DNA from: Prevotella sp.
GTDB taxonomy: Bacteria; Bacteroidota; Bacteroidia; Bacteroidales; Bacteroidaceae
Assembly (NCBI GenBank): GCA_024684515.1
Contig: JAIKWS010000118.1
Span: 1-64,000, forward strand
DNA: 64,000 bases
Direction of reading: 5' to 3'
Made by a program: the position numbers and the translations under genes. The notes beneath the pieces are model-generated. The model had not been told where the DNA came from and did no database searches. It saw only the letters and a list, made by a program, of their open reading frames with translations. Shown in pieces: positions 17,182 to 26,810 of the stretch; positions within the stretch are counted from its first letter, which is position 1; each line of letters starts with the position of its first letter.

Positions 17182-18921
17182 ATGAAAAAGTTTCTCAACT
17201 ATGCGCTGCTAGCTACTTTTGCCGGCCTTCTCGGCATGAGTACCGTATCATGTAGCGATGACGATGACAACAAGGACAACGACAATGATGCCGCCTCTAC
17301 TGTCAGCGTTGACAACAATCTGCTGACACATGGGCTCGAAGCTGACATGGAAAGCGGTTCAATGACCGTAGAGATAAAGTCTGACGGCATGTGGACTGCC
17401 ACTGTGTCGCGTGATGCCAACTGGATCTGCATTGAAGACTGGCAGGTAACCTACAACGGCAACAAGACCCTGACGCTACGCTACGATGCCAATGCTTCAG
17501 GTGCCGACCGCACCACCACACTGAACTTGGGCAATAGCGATGGTGAATACCAGAAAGTGACCATTCGCCAGCATAGTGCCGACGACAACGCTGGCAGCGG
17601 TGAGCGCTTTGCAGGTATGGGCGTTGGATGTGGCGTTGACTACGACTATGCCCTCAACCTGAAACTTCACGTGAATGATTCGGCAGCCTTCCAACCGCGC
17701 AAAGTCAAGAAGTCTGACAACATCTTCAATATCACCCAAATCCAGAAACTGCAGGAAAAAGGCATCGGCAACACTAAACTTGCCGCATCAGCATACGTGG
17801 AAAGCCCCATCGCATTCGCAGAACTGAAAGCAATGCTGCTCGACTCATCACTTGTGCAGAACAAGGAGGTATCACTGAGCCTTGAACTTGGTGTGTCATT
17901 CGGCATCATCGAATTCTCTGCCCAAGGACAATATAGTGCAAAGAAAGATGAGAACCGCACGTATGTCGACTACTCTATTGTACGCCATGCACCTATGTAC
18001 AACGTCTATCTATCGCCCGCAGAGCTATCAGCATACGCTGAGCACAACAAGAAACTGGACACCGAATATGAGGACCAGCAATATGCCCGTATTGACGAAT
18101 TGGTTGCTTCCTATGCCAAACAGAACCAGAAGCGTCGCAGGAAGAACCTGGACGAAGACGGACTCACACCTGAGCAGGCAGAGGAGATTGAAAACATGTA
18201 CGATAACATAAAGTCGAACTTTGACTATGCCGGCGTATTCTCCGTAAGCTTCTGCGACCTCTACAACGAGCTCTACAATGCCATCACAAAGAAGAACATG
18301 CGCAATAAGGAGATTGACAGGGAGAAGGCCGATAGGGCTCTGAATGCCATCGACAACTACTACGGCCCATTCTTCATCTCGGGTGGAGACTTTGGCGGTG
18401 CCCTGGTGATGACCATGAAGGTCGACAACCGCTACATGGAAGGTGCAGATACCTTCGCAGGCAACCTGGAAGCTGATGTGTCAGGCATGTTCAACGTCTC
18501 TGGTAAATTCAGATATACATCAACAGGTTTCGACGTGATGCACAATAGCCATGTCAACGCACACGTCCTGGGCGGCAATGCCAACGACACCGCCAACAGC
18601 CTGTTGCAAATGGCTAACGGAGAAGAGCCCGACGACCGCGAGTTGCTGCAGAAAATCCTTAAGGACTGGGTCAATTCAATGTACTCGCCGAGTGATCACG
18701 ACAAGATGGACCAGAGTCTGGCCGAGCCCCTCTCTTTCATCATCACACCCGTCTGGCTGCTGTTTAACGAAACAGACATTCAGGAGTATGCCCAGAATTA
18801 CTTTATGGAGAAATATGCCGACCGCGGTATCTACACCTACATGGGTATTGCCAACGGTAGCATCACTACAGGGGCAACAACTATCCTGAACAAGAATAGT
18901 AGCCCCATCCTCAATCCGTAA
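17182..18921 (+). CDS. BACON-MACPF surface lipoprotein, divergent signature
   Basis: 579 residues. The lipobox Cys24 (STVSC) is followed by SDDDD, the surface-export pattern described for Bacteroides lipoproteins. A BACON-like domain spans about 45-130 (WTATVSRDANWICI, KVTIRQHS). After a linker, GMGVGCGVDYDYALNLK opens a MACPF-like region, whose signature is YGPFFISGGDFGG (394-406): spacing equals the family pattern [YW]-G-[TS]-H-[FY]-x6-GG but TH is replaced by PF. A K/R/E-rich helix (about 290-340) may match a MACPF helical cluster. MACPF proteins form pores in target membranes; in Bacteroidales some are antimicrobial toxins. First gene of the nine-gene lipoprotein locus. Confidence 0.75.
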   Translation: MKKFLNYALLATFAGLLGMSTVSCSDDDDNKDNDNDAASTVSVDNNLLTHGLEADMESGSMTVEIKSDGMWTATVSRDANWICIEDWQVTYNGNKTLTLRYDANASGADRTTTLNLGNSDGEYQKVTIRQHSADDNAGSGERFAGMGVGCGVDYDYALNLKLHVNDSAAFQPRKVKKSDNIFNITQIQKLQEKGIGNTKLAASAYVESPIAFAELKAMLLDSSLVQNKEVSLSLELGVSFGIIEFSAQGQYSAKKDENRTYVDYSIVRHAPMYNVYLSPAELSAYAEHNKKLDTEYEDQQYARIDELVASYAKQNQKRRRKNLDEDGLTPEQAEEIENMYDNIKSNFDYAGVFSVSFCDLYNELYNAITKKNMRNKEIDREKADRALNAIDNYYGPFFISGGDFGGALVMTMKVDNRYMEGADTFAGNLEADVSGMFNVSGKFRYTSTGFDVMHNSHVNAHVLGGNANDTANSLLQMANGEEPDDRELLQKILKDWVNSMYSPSDHDKMDQSLAEPLSFIITPVWLLFNETDIQEYAQNYFMEKYADRGIYTYMGIANGSITTGATTILNKNSSPILNP

Positions 18922-18969
18922 TCGCAAGCTTATGACAAGGTGAGTAGTCACCTCTAGCCATCAATCGGG

Positions 18970-19037
18970 GATTTTAGTATTCGGAAGGGCATCTACCCAC
19001 AGGAAAGTATCCCTCTGAATGCTAAAATCTCTTTTTA
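18970..19037 (+). terminator. Long hairpin with T-run between first two MACPF genes (attenuator)
   Basis: GATTTTAG (18970-18977) and its extension pair with CTGAATGCTAAAATC (ending 19029) over about 19 positions, with G-U pairs and one bulge; a T-rich tract (to 19037) follows. No TAnnTTTG box lies between it and the next ATG (19073), so transcription of the rest probably reads through. Confidence 0.65.
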
Positions 19038-19072
19038 AGAACAACACTACTGATAGAAGATACCACACGACG

Positions 19073-21634
19073 ATGACACGACAGTTGACGACAACCATCC
19101 TCCTGCTGTTTACCACAATCATGACAGGCTACCTGATGACAAGCTGTCATGACGACAGCGACGACGAGCTGCCTGCACCATCTGGACGATGGACGGTTAG
19201 CAGGGCTACCCTCGACGACGAGGAGGAATCCAGCATGCAACTGCTGCCTTACCAGGCAAGCTACGAGAGTCTGAAGGTGAACATCGACGGACGTGCCAAT
19301 GGCGACTCAGCAACCGTCATCGTCAGCTGCGATGCCGACTGGCTGACGCTAAGCAGCGACACGCTGGCTAGCGACGGTATCATCAGCATCAGGACATATG
19401 ACAACGACAACGACCAGCGACGCACAGCCACGCTGACCTTCACTTCAGCTGACGACCCTACACAATGGGCTACGATGGAAGTGACTCAAGCATCGAAAGC
19501 CGATAACGCCACCAACGGAGGCGACGCACTAGCACAACTTTACGTTTGCTACGGCTATGACATCTACAAAGAACTGGAAAGCCCCATGTCAGTGCGTACC
19601 ATGCAGCCCATACTCGACTATGAGAGGCTAAGGGAGAAGAGTTACGACGGCGTATACCAGACCGTGACCGACTGCCGTATCTCGCGCACGGAAATGAAAT
19701 ATGTGGCTACCAACTCCATATCCGCATACGGGCAAAACCTATCATTGCAACAAACTGGCGATGAAGAGAACCCCATCGACGGTTGCCGGCAGGACTGCGT
19801 AAAAGCAGCCGACCTGGTCAACAATGCCAAAGGCAAGCTGGAACAGCAGAACTTCGGACACGGCGCACTGGTGAAAGCCGTAGCAGCAAGAGTGGTAGAC
19901 AAAGGCGCACTCATCGACCTGCAAAGGAAGGGAGAAATCCCATATGGCAGCGATTTTGCAGAACACTTGCGAAAGATACGCTATAAATATACTGGTGAAA
20001 AACGCAAGCAATACATTGAACAGACACTCATCGAATTTGGTACCCACGTCATCATAGAGGTTGACCTGGGCGGTCGCATCGACTACACGTTCACTATGTC
20101 GAAAGAAGCATCGTTCAATACCGAGGAGGAGATGAGACAAGAGATAGAATACACACTAGGACGCATAGCCGACAACGAACGCACCACAGGCAACGATAAC
20201 GTCACGACTGGGAAATCAGGAGCTGGAGCCATTATCGTCAAGGGGGGGACTGACAACGCACGCAGCATCCTGCAGAATGACATAAACGGACTATCGCCAT
20301 CAGGGCAAATAGATCCCGCACATATCACAAACTGGCTGGCAAGCATCAACAATAGCGGCAATCCGGAAAATGATCCCACGCTGGAGGTCATACACTTTGA
20401 ACTGATGCCGGTATGGGACATCGTGCCTGACGACCTGAGGCAGGAATTCCTCGATGCCACCATACTCATGGCACAGCGAAGCGACTGCCAGCTACCTGCT
20501 AGTTTCCTCGGCACAGACATTTATGAGTTCAAGCCACAAAAAGAACCCATGATCTTCGACTTTAGCAATACCACCGACAAGCAGACATTATGTCGCCTGG
20601 TATACTTCGACTATAACCCCAAGTCAAATGCCACCTTCTCAGTAATCGGAGATAGTGGTGACCCCGTGTTGGAGGTATGCTCTGAATACGTCCCCAAAAT
20701 CCGTACCGACCAGCGAGTCACCGTCGCCTACCCCATTTACGAACAGAAGATCCGCATGAACCAGGGACTATTCCTGGGCGATGGCATACACCAGCCTGCT
20801 TACGTCGGATTTTCAGGCAGCAACAGTTACGTGAACCCCATCGACAGTTTTCCTCCAGGGACGTATATTGAAAAGTTCTACTATGTCAACGGCAGCCTGC
20901 AACTGAAGAACCCCACCAACCTCACCGAGCTGAAAGGCAGGAACCGCCGCATCGAAGACGACGTGCTGACGCTCTACAGCAGCGACTCGCATGGCGGCGT
21001 CACCCACAACCATCCTATCGTGAAGATTGGCTCGCAGTTCTGGATACGACACGACATCGACCACCAGATGTACTTCGCAGAGAGACCATCTGGAAGCAGC
21101 CTCGACCAGATTACCGACAACGTGCTCTATACACAGTTCCAATGGGCACCCAACCAGGAGTTTCTAGACTATAACGAATGGACATGGGGCTACAAGCCCA
21201 ACAATTACTTCGAGGGCAAGCCCAACTCCAGCTGGTTCCTACCAACGCCAGCACAGGTGAAAGAGCTCTACTCCTTCATAGGTTTCAACCCAAAGGCACT
21301 CTTCAGAGGACAAGTCAGCGGCTTCAACGCACAATTCAACGGCTACTATGGTTTCAGCGACCTGAAGAACCAAAACCGCTATTTCAAAGACTATGAACGC
21401 AAGGTACGCTACAAGAACGATATCAACGTCATCAGTTCAAACAACTCCGACAACTATGAAGACGCATGTATCATGGTCATCAACAGCGACTACAGCATTT
21501 CGATGATCGACGATAAAAGCAACCGTAACAACTTCCGATACGAATGGCGACAGAACTACTACCCCGTTCGTGCCGTCAGGGGATGGATGTACAACTATCC
21601 CAAATATTCGACTATTATCAAGAATCTTAGATAA
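19073..21634 (+). CDS. BACON-MACPF lipoprotein with FISUMP-like C-terminus
   Basis: 853 residues from the ATG at 19073 (MTRQLT); an upstream in-frame ATG at 19019 lies inside the hairpin. The lipobox Cys25 (MTSC) is followed by HDDSDDE. A BACON-like domain spans about 50-140. The MACPF region (about 145-480) begins CYGYDIYKELESP and carries the signature FGTHVIIEVDLGG (322-334) with the conserved threonine-histidine. After it comes a domain shared with the third MACPF protein (AYPIYEQKIRMNQGL, about 545-560), then a FISUMP-like domain (WFLPTPAQVKEL ... YYPVRAVRGW). The probable role is a surface-anchored or released pore-forming protein; the target membrane is unknown. Confidence 0.8.
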   Translation: MTRQLTTTILLLFTTIMTGYLMTSCHDDSDDELPAPSGRWTVSRATLDDEEESSMQLLPYQASYESLKVNIDGRANGDSATVIVSCDADWLTLSSDTLASDGIISIRTYDNDNDQRRTATLTFTSADDPTQWATMEVTQASKADNATNGGDALAQLYVCYGYDIYKELESPMSVRTMQPILDYERLREKSYDGVYQTVTDCRISRTEMKYVATNSISAYGQNLSLQQTGDEENPIDGCRQDCVKAADLVNNAKGKLEQQNFGHGALVKAVAARVVDKGALIDLQRKGEIPYGSDFAEHLRKIRYKYTGEKRKQYIEQTLIEFGTHVIIEVDLGGRIDYTFTMSKEASFNTEEEMRQEIEYTLGRIADNERTTGNDNVTTGKSGAGAIIVKGGTDNARSILQNDINGLSPSGQIDPAHITNWLASINNSGNPENDPTLEVIHFELMPVWDIVPDDLRQEFLDATILMAQRSDCQLPASFLGTDIYEFKPQKEPMIFDFSNTTDKQTLCRLVYFDYNPKSNATFSVIGDSGDPVLEVCSEYVPKIRTDQRVTVAYPIYEQKIRMNQGLFLGDGIHQPAYVGFSGSNSYVNPIDSFPPGTYIEKFYYVNGSLQLKNPTNLTELKGRNRRIEDDVLTLYSSDSHGGVTHNHPIVKIGSQFWIRHDIDHQMYFAERPSGSSLDQITDNVLYTQFQWAPNQEFLDYNEWTWGYKPNNYFEGKPNSSWFLPTPAQVKELYSFIGFNPKALFRGQVSGFNAQFNGYYGFSDLKNQNRYFKDYERKVRYKNDINVISSNNSDNYEDACIMVINSDYSISMIDDKSNRNNFRYEWRQNYYPVRAVRGWMYNYPKYSTIIKNLR

Positions 21635-21668
21635 ATATTATCTAAAATATACATTACATATATAATAT

Positions 21669-23747
21669 ATGAAGACGCGCTTTTTCTACCTCCTAATGGC
21701 TGTCTCCCTAATGACGTTCACCGCCTGCTCGGACGATGATGACGACGTCAGCACAGACCCTGATTCTGAAGAACAGCAGGGAAGCAGTGAGACTGCAAGT
21801 TCCGAAACGAGCAGCGACGAATACAGTGAAGCCGACAAGAATGAGACATCAGCTCCAGAAGGCAACTATAGCGACAATGAGATGCTGCTGCTCAACCAGC
21901 AACAGGCCATCGTATCGATCATTACAACCCTCACCGACGAGGAGACCGTAGACCCGCACTTCGACCAGCACAAGTACGAGCCCACCTACGGACAAGTGCT
22001 CGACGATAGCAATCCCCTGGTGCGTGCCGTGAGGTGCGACAGCGTGAGCGGAGCCGAACAGCTGTTCCGCGAACTGGTGGGCTGCGACGAACTGATCACC
22101 ACGACCAGCGACGGTCTGGCCGTCAGCCTGAAGAACATGCCACTGCTGGCAGACAGCGCCAGCCTCACACTAGGCACGCTGACCTTCCATCGCGGCGACG
22201 GAGCCAGGGAGACAGGCTATGTCGACGTCAACATTCCCTGCATCCCACGGCTGGCACGCATCGACTACCTCACCACCGCTGCCTTCCCCATGAACGACGG
22301 AGCCAACTCACCCTATAAGGTGGGCGACTTGGTGTGGATAGACGAAAATAGCAAATACTGCTCAGGATACTATGTCTGCGTACAGCAGGCCGACGTGGCA
22401 GCAGGACTATTGGTGCATCTCTGCGAAGGAGAGGCCAAGGGCAACGAGACCATCAACCTAGATGATGACAACGACGGATGCTGGTATCCCTACAACGAAT
22501 CAAAGGGCGAGACCACGACATCTGACTGCGTGAGGACATACGTCAACTTCCTACTTACCGAAAAGGAGAAGGTAGCAGACCTGAAACTTTTCCTCGATGG
22601 CAAAGCACAAAAGAAAAAACCCGCTCACAGTAATAGGAAGAGGCACGTCTTCCCTGGTGGGTTCGCAACAGATGACAACTATGCCTTCAAAAGCAGTGAC
22701 GGCCGTAACGCCCGCGTCTTCTATGGTGCCTACTTTGGTAGTTACGAATGGGTCCCTCCCTATCACAATCGCATTGCACAGTATGTGTATGTCCCCAACT
22801 ACTGCGAGTCACTCGACTATGTCACGCCTTACACCATGACATATGTAAAGGACAGCTGGTGGAATAATCATGTCGACGAGAAGCACAACTACACGATGAA
22901 CGTAATCCGGTTCTACAAGAAAGTCGACAATGCCACACTGGAGTATAGTCCATCGAAGGATAACCTGGAATTCGAGAATGATGCCCAGTTTGTCACACAG
23001 CAGAACCTAGGGTGGGTTTATGGAGAGAACAATCGCCTTTATAGAACAAGAGCCAATGCCTGGGCTGCCGGCACCAGAGCACTAGGCTTTATAGCATACG
23101 TAAACGATGGCAGTGACAATGGCAACAAGGCCACCGAAGCGGAATCAGGCTATGGCCATGGTCTCGTGGTATCGTATACGATGGCTAATACCAATTCCAA
23201 GGGCACTTATACCAGCGTAAGGTGGGATAATTTCGGTCAGCATATGGTCGATATCGAAGAGGGTACGGAATTCACGCAGTTCGTCAATAGGAACACTGGC
23301 GCCAAGGCTGCCCTTAACGACTTCGACGGACTGGCCAAGACCTTCATGCTCAGGATGGCCAAGTCACCGGCAGCCCTGAAACTGAACGATTGGAACACGA
23401 CAAGGTCACCACTGCGTTCAGAATGGTTCCTGCCCAGTTCCGGACAGTGGGCAGCCATCATGTGCAGCCCCGGTGCAGGCGGTGTACCGAAGCCTAGCGA
23501 GAATGGTGGGTTCCCCACCTATCTGGAAAACGGCACGCATGTTGCCTACGACAATATCAACAGAATCATCAAACAGACATTATCTTATGGAAGCTACGTC
23601 TGGTTCTATCGGAATCAGAAATACTGGTCAAGTTCCGCATATAGCGAAAAGGTCGGTGTATACCTAAGAGGAGATGGCGAGCAAGGCACCCATCTATCCT
23701 ACTGGACAAACACATATGGTTTCGTCCGTCCCGTCTTTGCCTTCTAA
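21669..23747 (+). CDS. Lipoprotein with FISUMP-like C-terminal domain
   Basis: 692 residues. Lipobox Cys20 (FTAC) is followed by SDDDDD, then a Ser/Glu-rich linker to about 70. The region at about 75-260 is a paralogue of the protein encoded at 29284: YGQVLDDSNPLVRAV compares with EGKVLDESKPFVRTV, and YKVGDLVWI...YYVCVQQA with YRMGDVILD...YWVCVRQC. The C-terminal part (about 560-692; EWFLPSSGQWAAIM, YWSSSAYS, GFVRPVF) is a FISUMP-like (Fib_succ_major) domain, a lectin-like fold common on Bacteroidota surface proteins. It lies 34 bases after the preceding MACPF gene and 33 before the next. No catalytic motif is seen; a binding or scaffold role is inferred. Confidence 0.7.
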   Translation: MKTRFFYLLMAVSLMTFTACSDDDDDVSTDPDSEEQQGSSETASSETSSDEYSEADKNETSAPEGNYSDNEMLLLNQQQAIVSIITTLTDEETVDPHFDQHKYEPTYGQVLDDSNPLVRAVRCDSVSGAEQLFRELVGCDELITTTSDGLAVSLKNMPLLADSASLTLGTLTFHRGDGARETGYVDVNIPCIPRLARIDYLTTAAFPMNDGANSPYKVGDLVWIDENSKYCSGYYVCVQQADVAAGLLVHLCEGEAKGNETINLDDDNDGCWYPYNESKGETTTSDCVRTYVNFLLTEKEKVADLKLFLDGKAQKKKPAHSNRKRHVFPGGFATDDNYAFKSSDGRNARVFYGAYFGSYEWVPPYHNRIAQYVYVPNYCESLDYVTPYTMTYVKDSWWNNHVDEKHNYTMNVIRFYKKVDNATLEYSPSKDNLEFENDAQFVTQQNLGWVYGENNRLYRTRANAWAAGTRALGFIAYVNDGSDNGNKATEAESGYGHGLVVSYTMANTNSKGTYTSVRWDNFGQHMVDIEEGTEFTQFVNRNTGAKAALNDFDGLAKTFMLRMAKSPAALKLNDWNTTRSPLRSEWFLPSSGQWAAIMCSPGAGGVPKPSENGGFPTYLENGTHVAYDNINRIIKQTLSYGSYVWFYRNQKYWSSSAYSEKVGVYLRGDGEQGTHLSYWTNTYGFVRPVFAF

Positions 23748-23780
23748 ACAGAATAAGAAAACAGTAACCTCAAAAAAACA

Positions 23781-25541
23781 ATGAAGTTAAAGAGTCTTTC
23801 CTACATATTTTGCGTCGTTGCAATGACTTTCAGCAGTTGCACAAATGATAGCGAGATTGACGCCATCATCAATGAGGTTACTGACGAAGCTGCAGAGCCC
23901 TTCCAGTGGACACGTGCTGAGGACATGGAGACAAGAGCACAGTTCCGCCGCAACTTCGGTGTGGGCTATTCCTATGATGCCGTACGTGGTACCTATTGCG
24001 ACTGGGAAGACATTCGCTGCCAGGTCGTGAATCGGGCCACACTATCCGAGCTGCAAGAAACGACAGGCGAGCAACTGATTTTCAATATTGAGTCGCATTC
24101 GGTAAGAACGTTAAGTGAATATAACTACTCTATGCGCGACTATGTGGCAGCCGTACACCTTGACACGAGGGAAGAAATTGACTTAGGTCTCTATAACAAG
24201 ACAAAACGTACACGTCAGGACTTCCTCGAAGACGGCATACAGGAGAAATTCTATTACACACTCGACGAAGAGCTCATCATGGCAGAAAGCTATATCAGTC
24301 CTGCCAATATTTTTGCATTCTTCCGACGGGGCAACACCAAGGTTCTCACGACCAGCTTTATCAATGCTATCAAGCATCTGCAAGAAAGTGATATTGACGA
24401 TATTGCTGCTGTCGACTCTTTTGTAAACGTATGGGGCACACATGTCATCATAAAATCGCTGCTTGGAGGCAAGATCCGTGTAGACCTGATGAACGATATG
24501 TGGCGCTTCAACGACAAGGCAAAGGAAGACGAATGGACATCGGAAGAATTTCTAGGAGCTGCAGCCAGCAAAGATGAAAACCGGACAAACAAGGATGACT
24601 ATAAATGGGTGGAGCACGGACGACTGAACATTACCGCCTATGGTGGTGACCAGTCGACGCTTACCGGACTATTAGGCGAGCATGCCCCCGACGGTACGCG
24701 TACATTCAGTACCGAGGGTATCAGCGCCTGGCGACAATCGCTGAAATATAACGTAGGCGACGAAAACAATTCAAATGTGGAAATGGTTGAAATGACCGTG
24801 ATTCCTATCTGGGATTTCGCAGAAGCCATCAGTCCGTTAGTAGCACGTCGCCTGAAAGCCGTCATCCTGCAAGACGTGGCCTTACAACAATCGCTGCTAG
24901 GCAATCGCAACTTCTTCGATACCAAGTTCCCTTTGCGCTACAATACAGCTACCTGCCAGTATCAGCAGTCTACAGGCAAATGGCAAACATACACCCGTAC
25001 TGACAGCAACAACGAACCCATGATGGTCAGCATAGTCAGCGGTGGGCGCATTACTGCCACGGTGTGTCACGAACAAATCGACAAGCACGATCTCTGGGTG
25101 TGCTATCCCATCTACGAGGGCAAAGTGAAAATCGCATGCGGCCTTGGCGTAGACGAGAACAATATCGCCTACAAGGTGTGCTGGCTCAACGGAAAGGCCA
25201 CCGTCACTCCTACTGGAACAACAGCCGATGACAACCTGTTCTATATCAATGGAGGTGAAGTAAACGTCAAATCGCAGGATTTCCTCAACTATGCCGATGC
25301 CTATGCCATACCCTCTATAGAGCTGAGTGGTGGTATCCGTCCTGATGGCAGCTACGATGTGAAGCAATGTGTCAATGTAACCAAAAACCTCGGTGACTTT
25401 GAGATTCGCGTCCCTAATACTGCCTCCATGTTCGTGCTTGACTGCTGGAAGAAGGACGAGAGTCAAACAAATAGCGACTACACCATCTACAAACGTACCT
25501 CCGACTATATCTATCTTTACAATCCAAGCGAACTAAAATAG
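23781..25541 (+). CDS. MACPF surface lipoprotein
   Basis: 586 residues. Lipobox Cys20 (FSSC) with TNDSEID after it. No BACON domain: the MACPF region begins early (GVGYSYDAVRGTYCDWEDI, about 55-75) and carries an intact signature WGTHVIIKSLLGG (218-230). From about 430 the CYPIYEGKVKIACGLGVDENN segment matches the post-MACPF domain of the protein encoded at 19073. It lacks the FISUMP tail. The perforin-type fold implies oligomeric pore formation; whether the target is a competing bacterium or a host cell is not visible. Flanked by the FISUMP lipoprotein gene and, after a new promoter, the BMP-like gene. Confidence 0.8.
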   Translation: MKLKSLSYIFCVVAMTFSSCTNDSEIDAIINEVTDEAAEPFQWTRAEDMETRAQFRRNFGVGYSYDAVRGTYCDWEDIRCQVVNRATLSELQETTGEQLIFNIESHSVRTLSEYNYSMRDYVAAVHLDTREEIDLGLYNKTKRTRQDFLEDGIQEKFYYTLDEELIMAESYISPANIFAFFRRGNTKVLTTSFINAIKHLQESDIDDIAAVDSFVNVWGTHVIIKSLLGGKIRVDLMNDMWRFNDKAKEDEWTSEEFLGAAASKDENRTNKDDYKWVEHGRLNITAYGGDQSTLTGLLGEHAPDGTRTFSTEGISAWRQSLKYNVGDENNSNVEMVEMTVIPIWDFAEAISPLVARRLKAVILQDVALQQSLLGNRNFFDTKFPLRYNTATCQYQQSTGKWQTYTRTDSNNEPMMVSIVSGGRITATVCHEQIDKHDLWVCYPIYEGKVKIACGLGVDENNIAYKVCWLNGKATVTPTGTTADDNLFYINGGEVNVKSQDFLNYADAYAIPSIELSGGIRPDGSYDVKQCVNVTKNLGDFEIRVPNTASMFVLDCWKKDESQTNSDYTIYKRTSDYIYLYNPSELK

Positions 25542-25601
25542 AACTTGGTGCCTGACTTCTTGTGTAGATGACAAACGAATTTGTAAAAAGTCAGTTATAG
25601 A

Positions 25602-25633
25602 TTTGGTATATTCAGCAAAAAAATGTATCTTTG
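25602..25633 (+). promoter_or_regulatory. Internal promoter before the first BMP/C13 pair
   Basis: The -33 TTTG (25602-25605) and -7 TATCTTTG (25626-25633) are 20 bases apart. The ATG at 25690 follows; the in-frame ATG at 25603 overlaps the promoter and is rejected. Confidence 0.75.
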
Positions 25634-25689
25634 CATGCAAAAAGTGCATCAAAAACTGCTTTTGCAAACAAAATACAACGATATCACTT

Positions 25690-26775
25690 ATGACTAAAAA
25701 GATCCTGTTTCTTATACTACTTACGGCCACCCTGTTCGTTGGCTGCAAAAGTGATGACGACGATGAAATCACGCCCGTAACGGAAATACCCAAAGGGCCT
25801 AACATCCAAGCCATGATAGTTTTCGCCCCAGGACAACTAGGTGACAACAGCTATGCAGACTGTGTAATGAAAGGCATCCACGGGTTGGAGGAACTGAGCA
25901 AGAGCACCTTTGCAGACTCACTCAACGTAGATTTCATTGCAGAATCAAATTTTGAACTTACCAAGGCATCGCTGAAAGCATGGGCTGCCAACACAAGGAA
26001 CCCCATCTATGGCAATGAATACAAACGACGCATTCTCATATTTACCGAGTCCTACATGATGGAATGGCTTACCGATATCAAGGACCAACTGCAAGAGAAC
26101 GACGAGGTACTGGCACTTAAGGTTAACGAAGCCGAACTGATAGCTGTTGAAAGACTGGGGATGACCAACCGTATACACGGACTTAACATCTCTGCTGCCG
26201 ATGCTGCCAGGAAATACTGCACCTTCATTAACAGCAAGATGGAGGAGAACAGATGGAAACTCGATGAGCTGGGCGATGTGATGCAGGTATGGATGTTCCA
26301 ACTCTATCCCGACTACCAGATGGCATATCGCGACAGTGTCTACGAGGTATTCTCAGAAGAACTGCTGTCCACAGGCGACATTGACCTTTTCTTTTCTCCA
26401 ATATCCTCACTGGAGACGGAAGGAAAGATGTCTGCAGTCAATCCTGAAGAGAGTGCTATGCAGGCCTCGTTCGACGCTGCCGAAAGCATGGTGACCTATT
26501 CCATGCTAGGTTTCGGTTTCTGCTATGTTGACCTAGGAGCAGCCAACTTGGGCTACGACTATTTCCTGCTAAACCAAGGGCGAGATGACTTCTATACGCT
26601 GATGCTCGACGGAAAGCCCAACCTTCTTGGGCGTTTCGTCGTACAACGTTATTTCGACAAGGCCATTGTGGAATGGGTACGGCAATGGCTGCTACAGAGC
26701 AAAGGTTCCATGCCTACTATGACCACTCACGGACAATGGGATGGCTATTGTACTAACACAGTTCCAGAAGTATAG
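25690..26775 (+). CDS. BMP/PnrA-like ligand-binding lipoprotein
   Basis: 361 residues. Lipobox Cys19 (FVGC) is followed by KSDDDDE. The opening strand-helix (AMIVFAPGQLGDNSYADCVMKGIHGL, about 40-65) matches the 'GD.s..d....Gi' pattern of BMP/PnrA (Med) type substrate-binding lipoproteins, which bind nucleosides in known cases. It is a clear paralogue of the product encoded at 30592 (EYKRRILIFTESYM versus EYKRRLLILTENYM). No ABC permease or ATPase genes are nearby, so it is unlikely to serve uptake. It sits 35 bases before a C13 peptidase fusion gene, as its paralogue does, suggesting a paired sensor or inhibitor role (inference). Confidence 0.65.
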   Translation: MTKKILFLILLTATLFVGCKSDDDDEITPVTEIPKGPNIQAMIVFAPGQLGDNSYADCVMKGIHGLEELSKSTFADSLNVDFIAESNFELTKASLKAWAANTRNPIYGNEYKRRILIFTESYMMEWLTDIKDQLQENDEVLALKVNEAELIAVERLGMTNRIHGLNISAADAARKYCTFINSKMEENRWKLDELGDVMQVWMFQLYPDYQMAYRDSVYEVFSEELLSTGDIDLFFSPISSLETEGKMSAVNPEESAMQASFDAAESMVTYSMLGFGFCYVDLGAANLGYDYFLLNQGRDDFYTLMLDGKPNLLGRFVVQRYFDKAIVEWVRQWLLQSKGSMPTMTTHGQWDGYCTNTVPEV

Positions 26776-26810
26776 AAAAGACAAAGACCAAACAAAGGGA
26801 GACAATTATC

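Noticed and set aside
25690..26775. Nucleoside ABC-transporter binding protein
   Set aside because: No permease or ATPase gene is present, and the gene is paired with a peptidase fusion twice.
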